DNA from: Clostridiales bacterium UBA7568 | GTDB lineage: Bacteria; Bacillota; Clostridia; Oscillospirales; CAG-272 | Reading direction: 5' to 3' | DNA length: 64,000 nucleotides | Assembly: GCA_002479075.1 (NCBI GenBank) | Contig: DLLG01000004.1 | Span: 374,944-438,943, forward strand | Shown: positions 41,635 to 50,213 of the stretch, piece after piece | How positions within the stretch are numbered: the first letter of the stretch is position 1 | Layout of the letters: every line of letters starts with the position of its first letter | The notes under the pieces: model-generated | What the model was told of the DNA's origin: nothing | What the model saw: the letters and a program-made list of their open reading frames with translations, nothing else | Databases searched by the model: none | Made by a program: the position numbers and the translations under genes

Positions 41635-42300
41635 TTATTTTTCCGACCTATGCGCCGACCTGATCTCGCGGTTTATATCGGAGATGCGGTCATAAACTAT
41701 TGAGCTTTGCGGGATCGGAGTATGGAGGAGGGTGTTTCCGCTCCTGTCTTTTATTTCAAGCGTATGATACTTGACAAGAACTCCGCCGTTTTCTTCAAGC
41801 GCCTTGTCTTCTATCGCAAGCGGAGCAATATCTGAAAATTCGAATACGGAGGAGCCTTCGGATTCTTTTTCTTCAACTATCGAAAATGCCTTCTTCTCAA
41901 CGACGAGCTTCCTTCCGCTCATAAACATACAAGTCGTCATTGCGTTCTTCGGGCGGAACTTTCCGTCTGTGCCCTTGCGCATAGAAAGGGCGTTTTCGCC
42001 TTCGAAAACGTAGTCTGTAAACGTTATGACGGTATCACTTGCGCGGGTTATATTGTATGCGGCGACGATTTTTTCTTCAAATTCCTTTGCTGTCTTTTCG
42101 ACCTCGGAATCGACCTCCTCTCCTTTGACCAGACCCTCTCTGTGTATGAAGATGCAGGCAGCCCCGATGGCGATTATCCCCGCGCCGAATATCCACCACC
42201 AGAAGATCGCAAAAAACAGCCCTACTGCGGCAATTCCGATGCCTATATACATAAGCGTGTTTCCCTGAGTAAAGTATTTGTTTGTTGTTTTGTAATTCAT
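41635..42300 (-). CDS. Membrane protein with two N-terminal helices, unknown function
   Basis: 221 residues. Two close membrane helices (about 16-55: TLMYIGIGIAAVGLFFAIFW and a second) followed by a soluble domain of about 160 residues that reads as alternating strands, similar in style to pleckstrin-like or PH-domain membrane proteins. No named family can be supported. GGAGGGACAA precedes ATG 42300 and a good promoter lies at 42330. Single-gene unit. Confidence 0.75.
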   Translation of the reverse strand: MNYKTTNKYFTQGNTLMYIGIGIAAVGLFFAIFWWWIFGAGIIAIGAACIFIHREGLVKGEEVDSEVEKTAKEFEEKIVAAYNITRASDTVITFTDYVFEGENALSMRKGTDGKFRPKNAMTTCMFMSGRKLVVEKKAFSIVEEKESEGSSVFEFSDIAPLAIEDKALEENGGVLVKYHTLEIKDRSGNTLLHTPIPQSSIVYDRISDINREIRSAHRSEK

Positions 42301-42329
42301 TTGTCCCTCCGATTTTTTCTCTTGCCAAC

Positions 42330-42358
42330 ATTATATCTTTTGTGAGCCCGAAAGTCAA
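42330..42358 (-). promoter_or_regulatory. Promoter of the two-helix membrane protein
   Basis: Minus strand TTGACT (42353-42358), 17 bp, TATAAT (42330-42335). Confidence 0.8.
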
Positions 42359-42544
42359 TCAACTGGTAGTTTTAATCTTATCGAGTGTTAATTGAGATCG
42401 CGCCCGGCAGTTGCTTTTCATATATATAGTGTCTGAAAGTTGCTTTCGGTTTGATACTTTTTATAATTTTTTGCTTTTCCGCGCAACCTTTTTATGCTTT
42501 CGGCTTCAATGAGAATTTTCAATGCGCCAAGGTCTGAAAAACAC

Positions 42545-42573
42545 TTGACAATATTCGGCTCCGATGCTATAAT
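42545..42573 (+). promoter_or_regulatory. Promoter of tRNA-Ala
   Basis: TTGACA (42545-42550), 17 bp, TATAAT (42568-42573), 17 bp before the tRNA. The 185 bp before it hold nothing I can support. Confidence 0.85.
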
Positions 42574-42590
42574 TTTTTTGCGGTTTGTAT

Positions 42591-42666
42591 GGGCCTGTAG
42601 CTCAGCTGGGAGAGCGCTGCGTTCGCAACGCAGAGGTCAAGGGTTCGAACCCCTCCAGGTCCACCA
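42591..42666 (+). tRNA. tRNA-Ala (anticodon CGC)
   Basis: 76 nt with CCA. Acceptor GGGCCTG/CAGGTCC with the G3-U70 pair that marks alanine tRNAs. Anticodon stem CTGCG/CGCAG around TTCGCAA gives CGC. T-loop TTCGAAC. Confidence 0.95.
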
Positions 42667-42734
42667 GCGGCAAGTTGCCGCTCCGGCGGGTAGACTTTAT
42701 TGGGTACTTTATTTAAGAAAGGGCGGCAAATCGA

Positions 42735-43109
42735 ATGGCAAAAGAAATCAATGGTTTCGAGAACGGGCAAACGACATCGGCAGGGGAAACCGGCATTGAT
42801 TATTCGGAAAAGACTGTTCGGGAGCTGTTGACTGTGCTTGATGAGAAGATTGCGGTGCTGGGCGAAGGCGATGTTGCTGTGGCTTTTAATGAAATCGTGT
42901 CAATAAAATCCGCTATTGAAGAGAAGATAAACAAGGCGGCTCTCCCGGAGAGGGCGAGCTTGAACGGGCCTATGGCTTATCTTGATTTGTATATAAATGC
43001 TATAAGTCTGCAGCTCGGTATGGCTTTTGTCGATGTCAGACAGTTTCTCGGCTTTTATATTTCGCAGATGCGTGCAGCTGTTTCGCAGATGGCTGCAATT
43101 GTCAGCTGA
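42735..43109 (+). CDS. Small helical protein downstream of tRNA-Ala, unknown function
   Basis: 124 residues, no membrane segment and no signal. It looks all-helical, with an acidic first half (TVRELLTVLDEKIAVLGEG) and Met/Gln/Ala-rich C-terminal helices. No family recognised. AAGGGCGGCAAATCG is a fair ribosome site. No promoter is visible between it and tRNA-Ala, and no terminator either, so it may be read from the tRNA promoter. A terminator follows at 43134. Confidence 0.6.
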   Translation: MAKEINGFENGQTTSAGETGIDYSEKTVRELLTVLDEKIAVLGEGDVAVAFNEIVSIKSAIEEKINKAALPERASLNGPMAYLDLYINAISLQLGMAFVDVRQFLGFYISQMRAAVSQMAAIVS

Positions 43110-43133
43110 CTTCAAAAAACGAATACATTATAG

Positions 43134-43157
43134 AAAAACCGCCCTCGGGCGGTTTTT
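43134..43157. terminator. Terminator between convergent genes
   Basis: AAAAACCGCCC-TC-GGGCGGTTTTT, a perfect bidirectional hairpin. Confidence 0.85.
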
Positions 43158-43170
43158 CGTTATGGGAAAA

Positions 43171-44049
43171 TCAAATATAGATTTTAAGCGTTTTTTCTAT
43201 CCAATAAGCAAATTCGGCGTCGGGGAGACGTTTTTCTGCTTTTTTAAGCCGTTTATAAGCGGGAACGCCATCGATTGGATCGTGCCAGATGTCGGCAAAG
43301 ACGAAATCATATCCGGAGCTTTCATTCAGACTCTCCGCAAACTCAAAAGCGTCGGCGCGGACTATATTTATCTTATCCGACCGAGAAATCTGCGGCAGAA
43401 CGACTTCTTCAAAAAGGGAAATGACGCTATCGTCCCGCTCGACGACCGTAACCGACGCAACATTCTCCTTTTCCGCCGCCATATACGCAAAATATCCAAG
43501 TCCGAGTCCGTACGTCAGGACGTTTCCGTGTGCCCTTTCGATCGGCGCGCGCATTGTGTTTATCTCGTTCGGAGTTATCAGCATCCATTCCGTTCCGCCT
43601 TCAAGCACGGCGGGATATTCAAATTCTTCATCAAAAAAGCCTATCCGGGGAATGATTCTTCCGTCGCGCAGGACGAGAGGGTCGTCAAAGACGAACGCCT
43701 GATAAGGGGCGTATTTTTTATGGCAAAGCTCCCATTTTCCGAGCTTTTTATCGGGGATTTTTATGTTTCTGAAATACGGATCGACAGTATAGTCCGATGT
43801 GCTCAGAAGGTGAACCATACGGGGAAAGTATTCTTCAAAAATTTCGGCATCTCGCGGACTGTTCTCTGTATCAAGATCGATTGCCGCTGCGAGGGTGAAG
43901 CAATAGGCTTCTTCCTTTGAAACGTCACAGTTGCGGCAGAGGCTCTCTATAAATTCCGGGCGGATAAAATCGGCTTCGTGATTTATAAAAACGCTGAGCT
44001 TTTTGAAAAGTATGCCGTTATATTGCGCGAATTTTTCTCTCTCCGTCAT
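43171..44049 (-). CDS. Methyltransferase-fold protein, spermidine synthase-like
   Basis: 292 residues. The N-terminal helical part (about 1-150) is of unknown fold, then a Rossmann methyltransferase domain: VLTYGLGLGYFAYMAA (glycine loop), VTVVERD (acidic end of beta 2) and DFVFADIWHDP (beta 4). The layout resembles spermidine synthase relatives that lack the polyamine motif, so a true spermidine synthase is unlikely. The start is the second Met, ATG 44047-44049, with GGAGGACCCGAAA before it. Stand-alone, convergent with the small helical gene. Confidence 0.7.
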   Translation of the reverse strand: MTEREKFAQYNGILFKKLSVFINHEADFIRPEFIESLCRNCDVSKEEAYCFTLAAAIDLDTENSPRDAEIFEEYFPRMVHLLSTSDYTVDPYFRNIKIPDKKLGKWELCHKKYAPYQAFVFDDPLVLRDGRIIPRIGFFDEEFEYPAVLEGGTEWMLITPNEINTMRAPIERAHGNVLTYGLGLGYFAYMAAEKENVASVTVVERDDSVISLFEEVVLPQISRSDKINIVRADAFEFAESLNESSGYDFVFADIWHDPIDGVPAYKRLKKAEKRLPDAEFAYWIEKTLKIYI

Positions 44050-44126
44050 TTTCGGGTCCTCCATTAAAAACTTCTGATTATATTATAACGGGCTGCCTGC
44101 GTTTCTGCAATACAAATGCGAAAAAT

Positions 44127-44160
44127 TAAAGAGCAAAAGCCGATCGGCTTTTGCTCTTTT
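44127..44160. terminator. Terminator of the TetR/E2/ligase operon
   Basis: GAGCAAAAGCCG/CGGCTTTTGCTC (44131-44156), a fully self-complementary hairpin with A and T runs on both sides. Confidence 0.85.
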
Positions 44161-44163
44161 TGT

Positions 44164-45867
44164 TTACTTGTTTTCTTCCGCTTCTTTTTCGAGAACGGTA
44201 TATGCAACCTTGCCGACAAGTGTTTTCGGAAGCTCCTCGCGGAATTCGATCTGATATGGAAGGGCGTATTTTGCAACATTCTTCTTGCAGTATTCGTGCA
44301 GTTCCTGACGAATATCCTCGGAGGGCTTTATGCCGTCCTTGAGAACGATAAACGCTTTCACCTTCTGCATTTTGTAAGGATCTTTTACGCCGATGACGCA
44401 GCTCATCTGAACCTTCGGGTGAGCGTCGAGAATGTTTTCAATCTGCGAGGGATAAACGTTATATCCGCTTGTGATTATCATTCTCTTTATGCGTTGCTTG
44501 AAATAGATGAAGCCGTCCTCATCCATTTTTCCGAGGTCGCCCGTGTGCAGCCAGACATTTCCGTCCGCGTGTGTGCGGAGGGTGTTTGCCGTCTCTGCCT
44601 CGTTATTCATATATCCGACCATTACAGAGGGACCGCAGAGGCATATTTCACCGTCCTCGCCGTAAGGAACTTCGTCGCAGGTGCCGACGGCACATATCTG
44701 ATAATACGTATCGGGATAGGGAAGTCCTATGCTGGCTTCGCGCTCCTCGCAATACGGGGTGAGACAGCTTGCCGTGACACATTCTGTTGTTCCGTAGCCC
44801 TCGCGGACGTGAACGGGGGAGCCGTGGTCATCGAGGAATTTATCGAATTTCTTTTTGAGCTCAACTGAAAGCGAGTCGCCGCCGGAGAAGACGCCGCGGA
44901 GAAAGTCGAGAGACACACCGTCGAGATACGGGTTTCTTGTGATAGCTTCAAAGAGCGTGGGTACGCCGGCGATGAAATTCGGCTTTTCAGTCTTTATGAG
45001 ATTTGCATAAGCTTTGACGTTGAAGCGGGGAACGAGGATTGAAAGTCCGCCGGCAACCATCATTGTGTGTATGCACACGCCGAGACCGAACCCGTGGAAA
45101 ACGGGCATCGCGGCGAGCATTTTCATTGCGTGAATATCATAGTGCGACATTGCCGCTGTCTGGAGAGCAAGCGCATTGAAATTGAGGTTTGAGAGCATAA
45201 TGCCCTTTGTTGTTCCCGTTGTACCGCCGGAAAAGAGAATAACGGCAACGTCCTTATCGCATTTTTCAATCTTCGGCTCGTCTCCCTTGAACTTCTTGCC
45301 GAGGGCAAAAAATTCGTTCCATTTCATAACTGTGTCGTTTTTCGGGAGCTTTGGCGTTTTGCCGAGATTCATAAGCGAAAAGGCAACCTTTTTGACGGCG
45401 CCGAGCTCGCTTCCCGCGCTTGCGATTATCAACTTTTCAAGAGGATATTTTTTCATAACCTCTTCAAACTTGGGATAGAACTGGTCAAGTGTTATGGCGC
45501 ATTTCGAGCCTGCTGTGCGGAGATAGAATTCAATCTCGCTCTCTGCCGAGAGAGGATGAATCATACTTGCAATTGCGCCGATGTAGTTCAGAGCGTAGAG
45601 GCAATAGATAGCCTGCGGAACGTTCGGCAGGCAGACGGTGACCTTGTCGCCTTCCTTTATGCCGATCGAAGCAAATGCCCTTGCTGTGATTTTTATGTTC
45701 TTTTCGAGGAGAGAATAAGGAATTATTCTTCCCATATACGAGAGAGCGGGGAGAGTCGGATATTTTTCTGCTGTTGCCAAAACAACTCCGCTCATTGAGT
45801 CCTTCGGGTATTCGAGATGGAACGGTACGTCGCCGTAATGAGAGATCCAGGGTGTTTTCGGTTGCAT
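44164..45867 (-). CDS. Acyl-CoA synthetase (AMP-forming)
   Basis: 567 residues, ANL superfamily. The P-loop-like motif ILFSGGTTGTTKGIMLSN, the A5 motif YGTTE, A7 WLHTGDLG and A8 RIKRMIITSGYNVYPSQIE are all clear; the catalytic Lys of A10 falls in PKTLVGKVAYTVL. Activates a carboxylic acid, probably a fatty or aromatic acid, as acyl-AMP and then CoA thioester. GGAGGAAAATAAA precedes ATG 45867, so the TTG at 45894 is not the start. It is the third gene behind a TetR and an E2-like acyltransferase. Confidence 0.9.
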   Translation of the reverse strand: MQPKTPWISHYGDVPFHLEYPKDSMSGVVLATAEKYPTLPALSYMGRIIPYSLLEKNIKITARAFASIGIKEGDKVTVCLPNVPQAIYCLYALNYIGAIASMIHPLSAESEIEFYLRTAGSKCAITLDQFYPKFEEVMKKYPLEKLIIASAGSELGAVKKVAFSLMNLGKTPKLPKNDTVMKWNEFFALGKKFKGDEPKIEKCDKDVAVILFSGGTTGTTKGIMLSNLNFNALALQTAAMSHYDIHAMKMLAAMPVFHGFGLGVCIHTMMVAGGLSILVPRFNVKAYANLIKTEKPNFIAGVPTLFEAITRNPYLDGVSLDFLRGVFSGGDSLSVELKKKFDKFLDDHGSPVHVREGYGTTECVTASCLTPYCEEREASIGLPYPDTYYQICAVGTCDEVPYGEDGEICLCGPSVMVGYMNNEAETANTLRTHADGNVWLHTGDLGKMDEDGFIYFKQRIKRMIITSGYNVYPSQIENILDAHPKVQMSCVIGVKDPYKMQKVKAFIVLKDGIKPSEDIRQELHEYCKKNVAKYALPYQIEFREELPKTLVGKVAYTVLEKEAEENK

Positions 45868-45886
45868 TTTATTTTCCTCCGATTTA

Positions 45887-46834
45887 TTATTCAAATTCTA
45901 TTTCCGTTTGCAGCGGCAGCTCAAGCAACTCCGGATTCTGAAGGAGCTTGCGGAGCAGCTTTATACTTTTTGCAAAATATACGCCGTCTGCGATGCGTTC
46001 GTCGATTGTCAGCCCCAGCTCGAGCGCATTTTTCATTGTGACATTGCCGTTTTCATCATAAAACGGATGCAGGTGCTTCTCGCCGACGAGAATGAAGAAC
46101 GAATTCGTTCCCCAGTTTGTCAGGTGATGATACTGTGCAGAAAGCTTTATGCTTCCCGTATTCGATATGAAAACGCTTGAATGATACGGGTCGAATTCGA
46201 CAAGGTCGCGCGGGAGCCAGTCGCGGTTTTCAAGGAAATTGAGCACACTGATTATGAATTTCATAATCGGGCGCGGAGACTTGACGAGAACCGAAATAAT
46301 ATCTGTCGTCCCGTCTGTCTTGTTTTCGCTACGGACGTGCGTGACGAACTTTTTGACCTTGCCGTATATCTGCTCGAGCGGGGAAGTGTCGCTCTCCTTA
46401 TCCAGCTTTATTATTGCGAGCGCCTCGCTTGACGAGTCGACGAACTGTCTCTTTACAACGAATGAAAACGAGATTTCGTTGCGCTCATAGAGCCTGTTTC
46501 CCGCATAGAAATAGTTCATCTTCGGGCGGTCGTAAAGCACCTTTGCAACAGCCGCGCAGATGACGTGAAACATTGTGTATTTAAAGTCCGGCGAGTCAGA
46601 ATTCTTCATTTTGACGAACTCTTCAACGGCTGTCATATCGATAAGCTCGCTCATAACAGCCTCGTTATCGCACCTGTTCGGCAGGAGAAAGCCTGCGAAT
46701 TTATGCATCGAATCCGCTTCGCGGACGAGCCTGCCGTCTCTGCGGTCGCCGCGTTTTTTCTTCGCCTTTTTGACCTTTTCCTTCGGCTCCGAGACGGTTG
46801 CCGCTTTTTCTTTTTTCTTTTTATCTTTTGCCAT
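45887..46834 (-). CDS. E2-like (2-oxoacid dehydrogenase acyltransferase fold) protein without lipoyl domain
   Basis: 315 residues. A Lys-rich N-terminal tail of about 30 residues (KDKKKKEKAATV) precedes a chloramphenicol acetyltransferase-like fold. Its end, DERIADGVYFAKSIKLLRKL, aligns with the E2 signature H-R-x-x-D-G, but Glu replaces the catalytic His. There is no lipoyl or subunit-binding domain, so it is not part of a pyruvate dehydrogenase complex. It is linked with TetR and acyl-CoA ligase, so it may bind or transfer the acyl group by a changed mechanism, or be a regulatory subunit. Confidence 0.72.
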   Translation of the reverse strand: MAKDKKKKEKAATVSEPKEKVKKAKKKRGDRRDGRLVREADSMHKFAGFLLPNRCDNEAVMSELIDMTAVEEFVKMKNSDSPDFKYTMFHVICAAVAKVLYDRPKMNYFYAGNRLYERNEISFSFVVKRQFVDSSSEALAIIKLDKESDTSPLEQIYGKVKKFVTHVRSENKTDGTTDIISVLVKSPRPIMKFIISVLNFLENRDWLPRDLVEFDPYHSSVFISNTGSIKLSAQYHHLTNWGTNSFFILVGEKHLHPFYDENGNVTMKNALELGLTIDERIADGVYFAKSIKLLRKLLQNPELLELPLQTEIEFE

Positions 46835-46846
46835 TATGCTGACCTC

Positions 46847-47443
46847 TTATTTACTGCAAATTTCGATAAGCGTGTTTCCGAGACCGAAAATCTCGTCAAG
46901 CTCATTCTGGCTCTTTCCCGCAAGAAGTACCTGAAATGCCGTTCCGTAAAGCGAGCCGAGGATGACTTTTGATACAGCCTCTGCGCCGTATTTCCCGAGA
47001 ACGGGGCTGTCCTCCGAGGGCTTCTTTGAGAGAACGTCGTCACGGATGAGCTCTGCGAGCTTATTGAAAAGATATGTGACCTGAAACCTAAACGACCTGT
47101 TCCACATCGCCTGAATGGAGAAATCAAGGAAGATCTTCATAACATCCGGACGTTCTACGAGAATTTTTTTGAAATATTCGGAGAGAAGATGCATTCTTTC
47201 TTCTTCGTCCTTGCCGCGCTCCATTTCGCGGACGACATCATCAAAGCAGGTTGAGACGAGCTTTGAGGCAAGCGCCGTGAAAAGGTTTTCCTTTGTGCGG
47301 AAATGATACGTCAGAAGTCCGAGGGCAACCTGCGCCTCCGCCGCTATATCGCGCATGGAAACGTTCGCATAGCCCTTTTTTGAGAGCAGCCTGAATGCGG
47401 CATCGAGAATTTTATCGCGTGAATTTTCTCTTTGAGTATTCAT
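46847..47443 (-). CDS. TetR-family regulator of the acyl-CoA ligase operon
   Basis: 198 residues. Helix-turn-helix ILDAAFRLLSKKGYANVSMR, then DIAAEAQVALGLLTYHFRTKE. The ligand domain is unassigned. It is the first gene of the operon, 12 bp before the E2-like gene. It probably represses its own promoter (47484-47512), next to which TGTAC/GTACA half-sites occur (47465-47478). Acyl-CoA is a plausible ligand given the gene neighbours. Confidence 0.9.
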   Translation of the reverse strand: MNTQRENSRDKILDAAFRLLSKKGYANVSMRDIAAEAQVALGLLTYHFRTKENLFTALASKLVSTCFDDVVREMERGKDEEERMHLLSEYFKKILVERPDVMKIFLDFSIQAMWNRSFRFQVTYLFNKLAELIRDDVLSKKPSEDSPVLGKYGAEAVSKVILGSLYGTAFQVLLAGKSQNELDEIFGLGNTLIEICSK

Positions 47444-47483
47444 TGTTCACCTCAGCGAGTTTTTGTACGAATGTACAGCTGAT

Positions 47484-47512
47484 ATTATATCATACGATAT
47501 GTGATTTGTCAA
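47484..47512 (-). promoter_or_regulatory. Promoter of the TetR/E2/ligase operon
   Basis: Minus strand TTGACA (47507-47512), 17 bp, TATAAT (47484-47489). The spacer end carries ATATC..GATAT, and TGTACGAATGTACA-like half-sites follow the start point. Confidence 0.85.
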
Positions 47513-47549
47513 TGATTTCTTAACATTCCGTTAAAAAATAGAGCAAAGA

Positions 47550-47580
47550 AAAAATCCCAAGCCGGAGCTTGGGATTTTGG
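47550..47580 (-). terminator. Terminator of the abcF-ispH operon
   Basis: ATCCCAAGC-CGGA-GCTTGGGAT with a T run on the minus strand, just after the ispH/rpsA stop. Confidence 0.85.
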
Positions 47581-47591
47581 TCTTATTCTGA

Positions 47592-49586
47592 TTATTCTGC
47601 GTCTGTTGTTTCGGCTACTTCTTCCGTAGCTTCCTCTGTGGGTTCTTCTTTAGCAAGAAGAGCGCGGACAGAAAGGCTGACTTTGTGCTTCTCATCGTCG
47701 ATTTCTGTGATCTTTGCATCAACGACCTGTCCCTTTTCGAGAACATCGGAAGGGTGAGTGAGCTTCTTGTCTGCTATCTGGGAGATGTGGATAAGTCCGT
47801 CAACGCCTGGAATGATCTGAGCAAACGCTCCGAAGGGCATAAGAGACGCAACCTTTACGGATACGACATCGCCTACATTGTGCTCTGCTCTGAAGAGTGT
47901 CCAGGGGTTTGTTTCCTCTGTCTTGTGACCGAGGGAAATTCTGCCCTTTTCGCGGTCGAAGCTCTTGACGAATACGTCAAGAGTATCGCCGACAGAAACA
48001 ACATCCTTCGGGTTTGAGATATGGAGCCAGGTAAGCTCGGAGCTGTGAACCATTCCGTCCACTCCGCCAAGGTCAACGAATACTCCGTATGAAGTCATAC
48101 TCTTGACTGTGCCCGTGTAGTGCTTGCCGACTTCGATCTCGTTCCAGAAAGCGTCCTCGCGAGCCTTGCGTTCTTCTCTTGCGACAACGCGGATCGAGCC
48201 GAGAACTCTGCGGCGGGAAGCGTCGAGGTCGATTATCTTGAATTTCTGTGTTGTTCCGACGAGTGTCGAAAGGTCGCCGTCACGCGGAACGCCCGTCTGC
48301 GATGCGGGGATGAATATACGCTGGGAAAGAGCGCGGATAACTACGCCGCCCTTGACCGCTTCCGTAACCTTACCTTCAAGAACCGTTCCGTTCTCAAAAG
48401 CATCCTGTACACGTTTCCAGTCATTTGCGGCGGTAATCTTCTTGGTGGAGAGGTAAGCAATGCCGTCGATGTCGCTGACTCTGTATGCAACAGCCTCTAT
48501 CTTATCTCCTACCTTAAAAAGATTTTCGAGCTTAGCCTGAGGATCGTCTGTGACGTTGTCAAGCGTGAGCACGCCTGTGCATTTCGAGCCGATGTCAACA
48601 CGGACTTCGGTGCCGGAAACGGACATGACGTATCCCACGACGGTATCTCCTGTACTGATATTTTTGAACGATTCGTCAAGAAGCTCCGCGAAATTTTCAT
48701 GTTCGCTCATAATTGTTTGTACCTCCTCGATTATGTAGCCCGGAGTTGAAGCTCCGGCTGCGATGCCTGCTTTGCAGTGCATCTTTTTTATGTTATCGGG
48801 AATTTCGGACGCGCTTTCGATGAAAAACGTGCGCTTGCAGTTTCGCTTTGCAATCTCGAAGAGCTTGCGTGAGTTTGCGCTCTCGCTGTCTCCGACGACG
48901 AGCATAACGTCGCAGCCTTGCGCCAGCCTTTCCGTTTCAAGCTGTCTTTCTTCCGTAACACAACATATTGTATCAAAAAATAAAGCGTTTGTATATAGTT
49001 TTTGAATAATTTTTTTACTTTTTTCGTAGTCAAAATGGTTCAGAGTCGTCTGGCTTGCAACAATTATTCGCTTCTTTGCCAATTTATCCCTCGAAATTCC
49101 ATTCAAGGCGCTTTCAAGCTCTGCACTTCCGGATATTACGGCATAATCTCCGTGGACATAGCTGACTATTCCCCTGACCTCCGGGTGGTTCTTATCGCCG
49201 AAGATGATGGCAAAGGTCTCGCCCGAGGTGTTCTTGTCCATTATCTTATGGATTTTCGAAACGAAGGGGCAGGTGCAGTCGCAGATGCGCAGCGTTCCGT
49301 CGCAATTTTCGGCGTCGCGGAGCGTCTGCATAAGACTGCGGGAGATTCCGTGTGCACGGATGATGACCGTTGCATTCGCCGGCGGGGAAGAGAGAAGCCG
49401 CGAAAGCTCGTCTTCGTCTATGGAGCGCACACCCTTTTTTTCGAGATATTCTGTATATTTTCTGTTGTGAATGAGGTGGCCGAGGGTGTATATTTTCCCG
49501 CCCGTGCCGGCGAGGGACTCGGCTGTCTCCGTCGCACGCTTTACGCCGAAGCAAAAGCCTGAATGCTTTGCGAGTATAACACTCAT
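47592..49586 (-). CDS. ispH: IspH-ribosomal protein S1 fusion
   Basis: 664 residues. Residues 1-285 are 4-hydroxy-3-methylbut-2-enyl diphosphate reductase, the last step of the MEP isoprenoid pathway; its three cluster Cys lie in SGFCFGVKRA, CDCTCPFV and DTICCVTEERQ. The rest holds four S1 RNA-binding repeats, for example the third with GVFVDLGGVDGMVHSSELTW and the fourth with GAFAQIIPGVDGLIHISQI. It ends in a Glu/Thr-rich tail. The same fusion is common in Clostridia. ATG 49586 has GGAGGAAAAGC before it and overlaps the plsC stop by 4 bp. Confidence 0.95.
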   Translation of the reverse strand: MSVILAKHSGFCFGVKRATETAESLAGTGGKIYTLGHLIHNRKYTEYLEKKGVRSIDEDELSRLLSSPPANATVIIRAHGISRSLMQTLRDAENCDGTLRICDCTCPFVSKIHKIMDKNTSGETFAIIFGDKNHPEVRGIVSYVHGDYAVISGSAELESALNGISRDKLAKKRIIVASQTTLNHFDYEKSKKIIQKLYTNALFFDTICCVTEERQLETERLAQGCDVMLVVGDSESANSRKLFEIAKRNCKRTFFIESASEIPDNIKKMHCKAGIAAGASTPGYIIEEVQTIMSEHENFAELLDESFKNISTGDTVVGYVMSVSGTEVRVDIGSKCTGVLTLDNVTDDPQAKLENLFKVGDKIEAVAYRVSDIDGIAYLSTKKITAANDWKRVQDAFENGTVLEGKVTEAVKGGVVIRALSQRIFIPASQTGVPRDGDLSTLVGTTQKFKIIDLDASRRRVLGSIRVVAREERKAREDAFWNEIEVGKHYTGTVKSMTSYGVFVDLGGVDGMVHSSELTWLHISNPKDVVSVGDTLDVFVKSFDREKGRISLGHKTEETNPWTLFRAEHNVGDVVSVKVASLMPFGAFAQIIPGVDGLIHISQIADKKLTHPSDVLEKGQVVDAKITEIDDEKHKVSLSVRALLAKEEPTEEATEEVAETTDAE

Positions 49587-50212
49587 TGCTTTTCCTCCGC
49601 TGTTTTCGATATGTCTGCTCCGAGCTCGCATATTCTGTCGAAGATAAGCTCGCTTGCGCGTCTGTATTCCTCCGCTCCGCCGTTTTCAAAGCCGAGCTCG
49701 TCAAAGGCGATCGGTTTGCCGAAGCGAACCTCCGTTTTTCTGAACGGACGGACTTTCATTCCCTTCGCGCCGATGAAAACGGGAAGAACAGTCGCCTTTG
49801 AATGATAGGCGATGAGCCCGATGCCGCTCTTTATTTTTGTCTCGGCGGGATCTTTTCCGGGAATTCTCGTCCCCTGCGGGAAAATGCCGACAGGCTCTCC
49901 CTTTTCAAGCGACGAAATGACCTCGTTTACCGATTCGATTCCGGCGGCTTTTCTGTTTATCGGGATAGCTCCCGCGCCGCGGAAAATGAATCTGCCGAAG
50001 GGATTTCTGAAAAGCTCCGCCTTTGCGAGAAACCTTATCGAACGTTTTGAAAACGTTGAAATAAAGAACATATCGAAGGCGTGCAGGTGGTTCGCCGCTA
50101 TAATAACCGGACCCTCTTTCGGGATGTTTTCCTTGCCCTTCTGCCTTGCGCCGAACAGCAGTCGCACAATCGGAAAGAGGAAAAAGTCCGCTATTTTGAA
50201 GAAAACGTTCAT
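49583..50212 (-). CDS. plsC: 1-acyl-sn-glycerol-3-phosphate acyltransferase
   Basis: 209 residues, PlsC family. Catalytic NHLHAFD (H-x4-D), then FPQGTRIPG for phosphate binding, and VLPVFIGAKG. One N-terminal membrane segment. Makes phosphatidic acid from lysophosphatidic acid at the inner face of the membrane. It lies between cmk and ispH/rpsA, the usual clostridial arrangement; one base after cmk and overlapping ispH by 4 bp. Confidence 0.92.
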   Translation of the reverse strand: MNVFFKIADFFLFPIVRLLFGARQKGKENIPKEGPVIIAANHLHAFDMFFISTFSKRSIRFLAKAELFRNPFGRFIFRGAGAIPINRKAAGIESVNEVISSLEKGEPVGIFPQGTRIPGKDPAETKIKSGIGLIAYHSKATVLPVFIGAKGMKVRPFRKTEVRFGKPIAFDELGFENGGAEEYRRASELIFDRICELGADISKTAEEKQ

Positions 50213-50213
50213 T

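Noticed and set aside
43171..44049. True spermidine synthase
   Set aside because: Only the methyltransferase core matches; the polyamine-binding motif and N-terminal barrel are not seen.
45887..46834. E2 subunit of a pyruvate or other 2-oxoacid dehydrogenase complex
   Set aside because: No lipoyl domain, no catalytic His, no E1 or E3 genes nearby.
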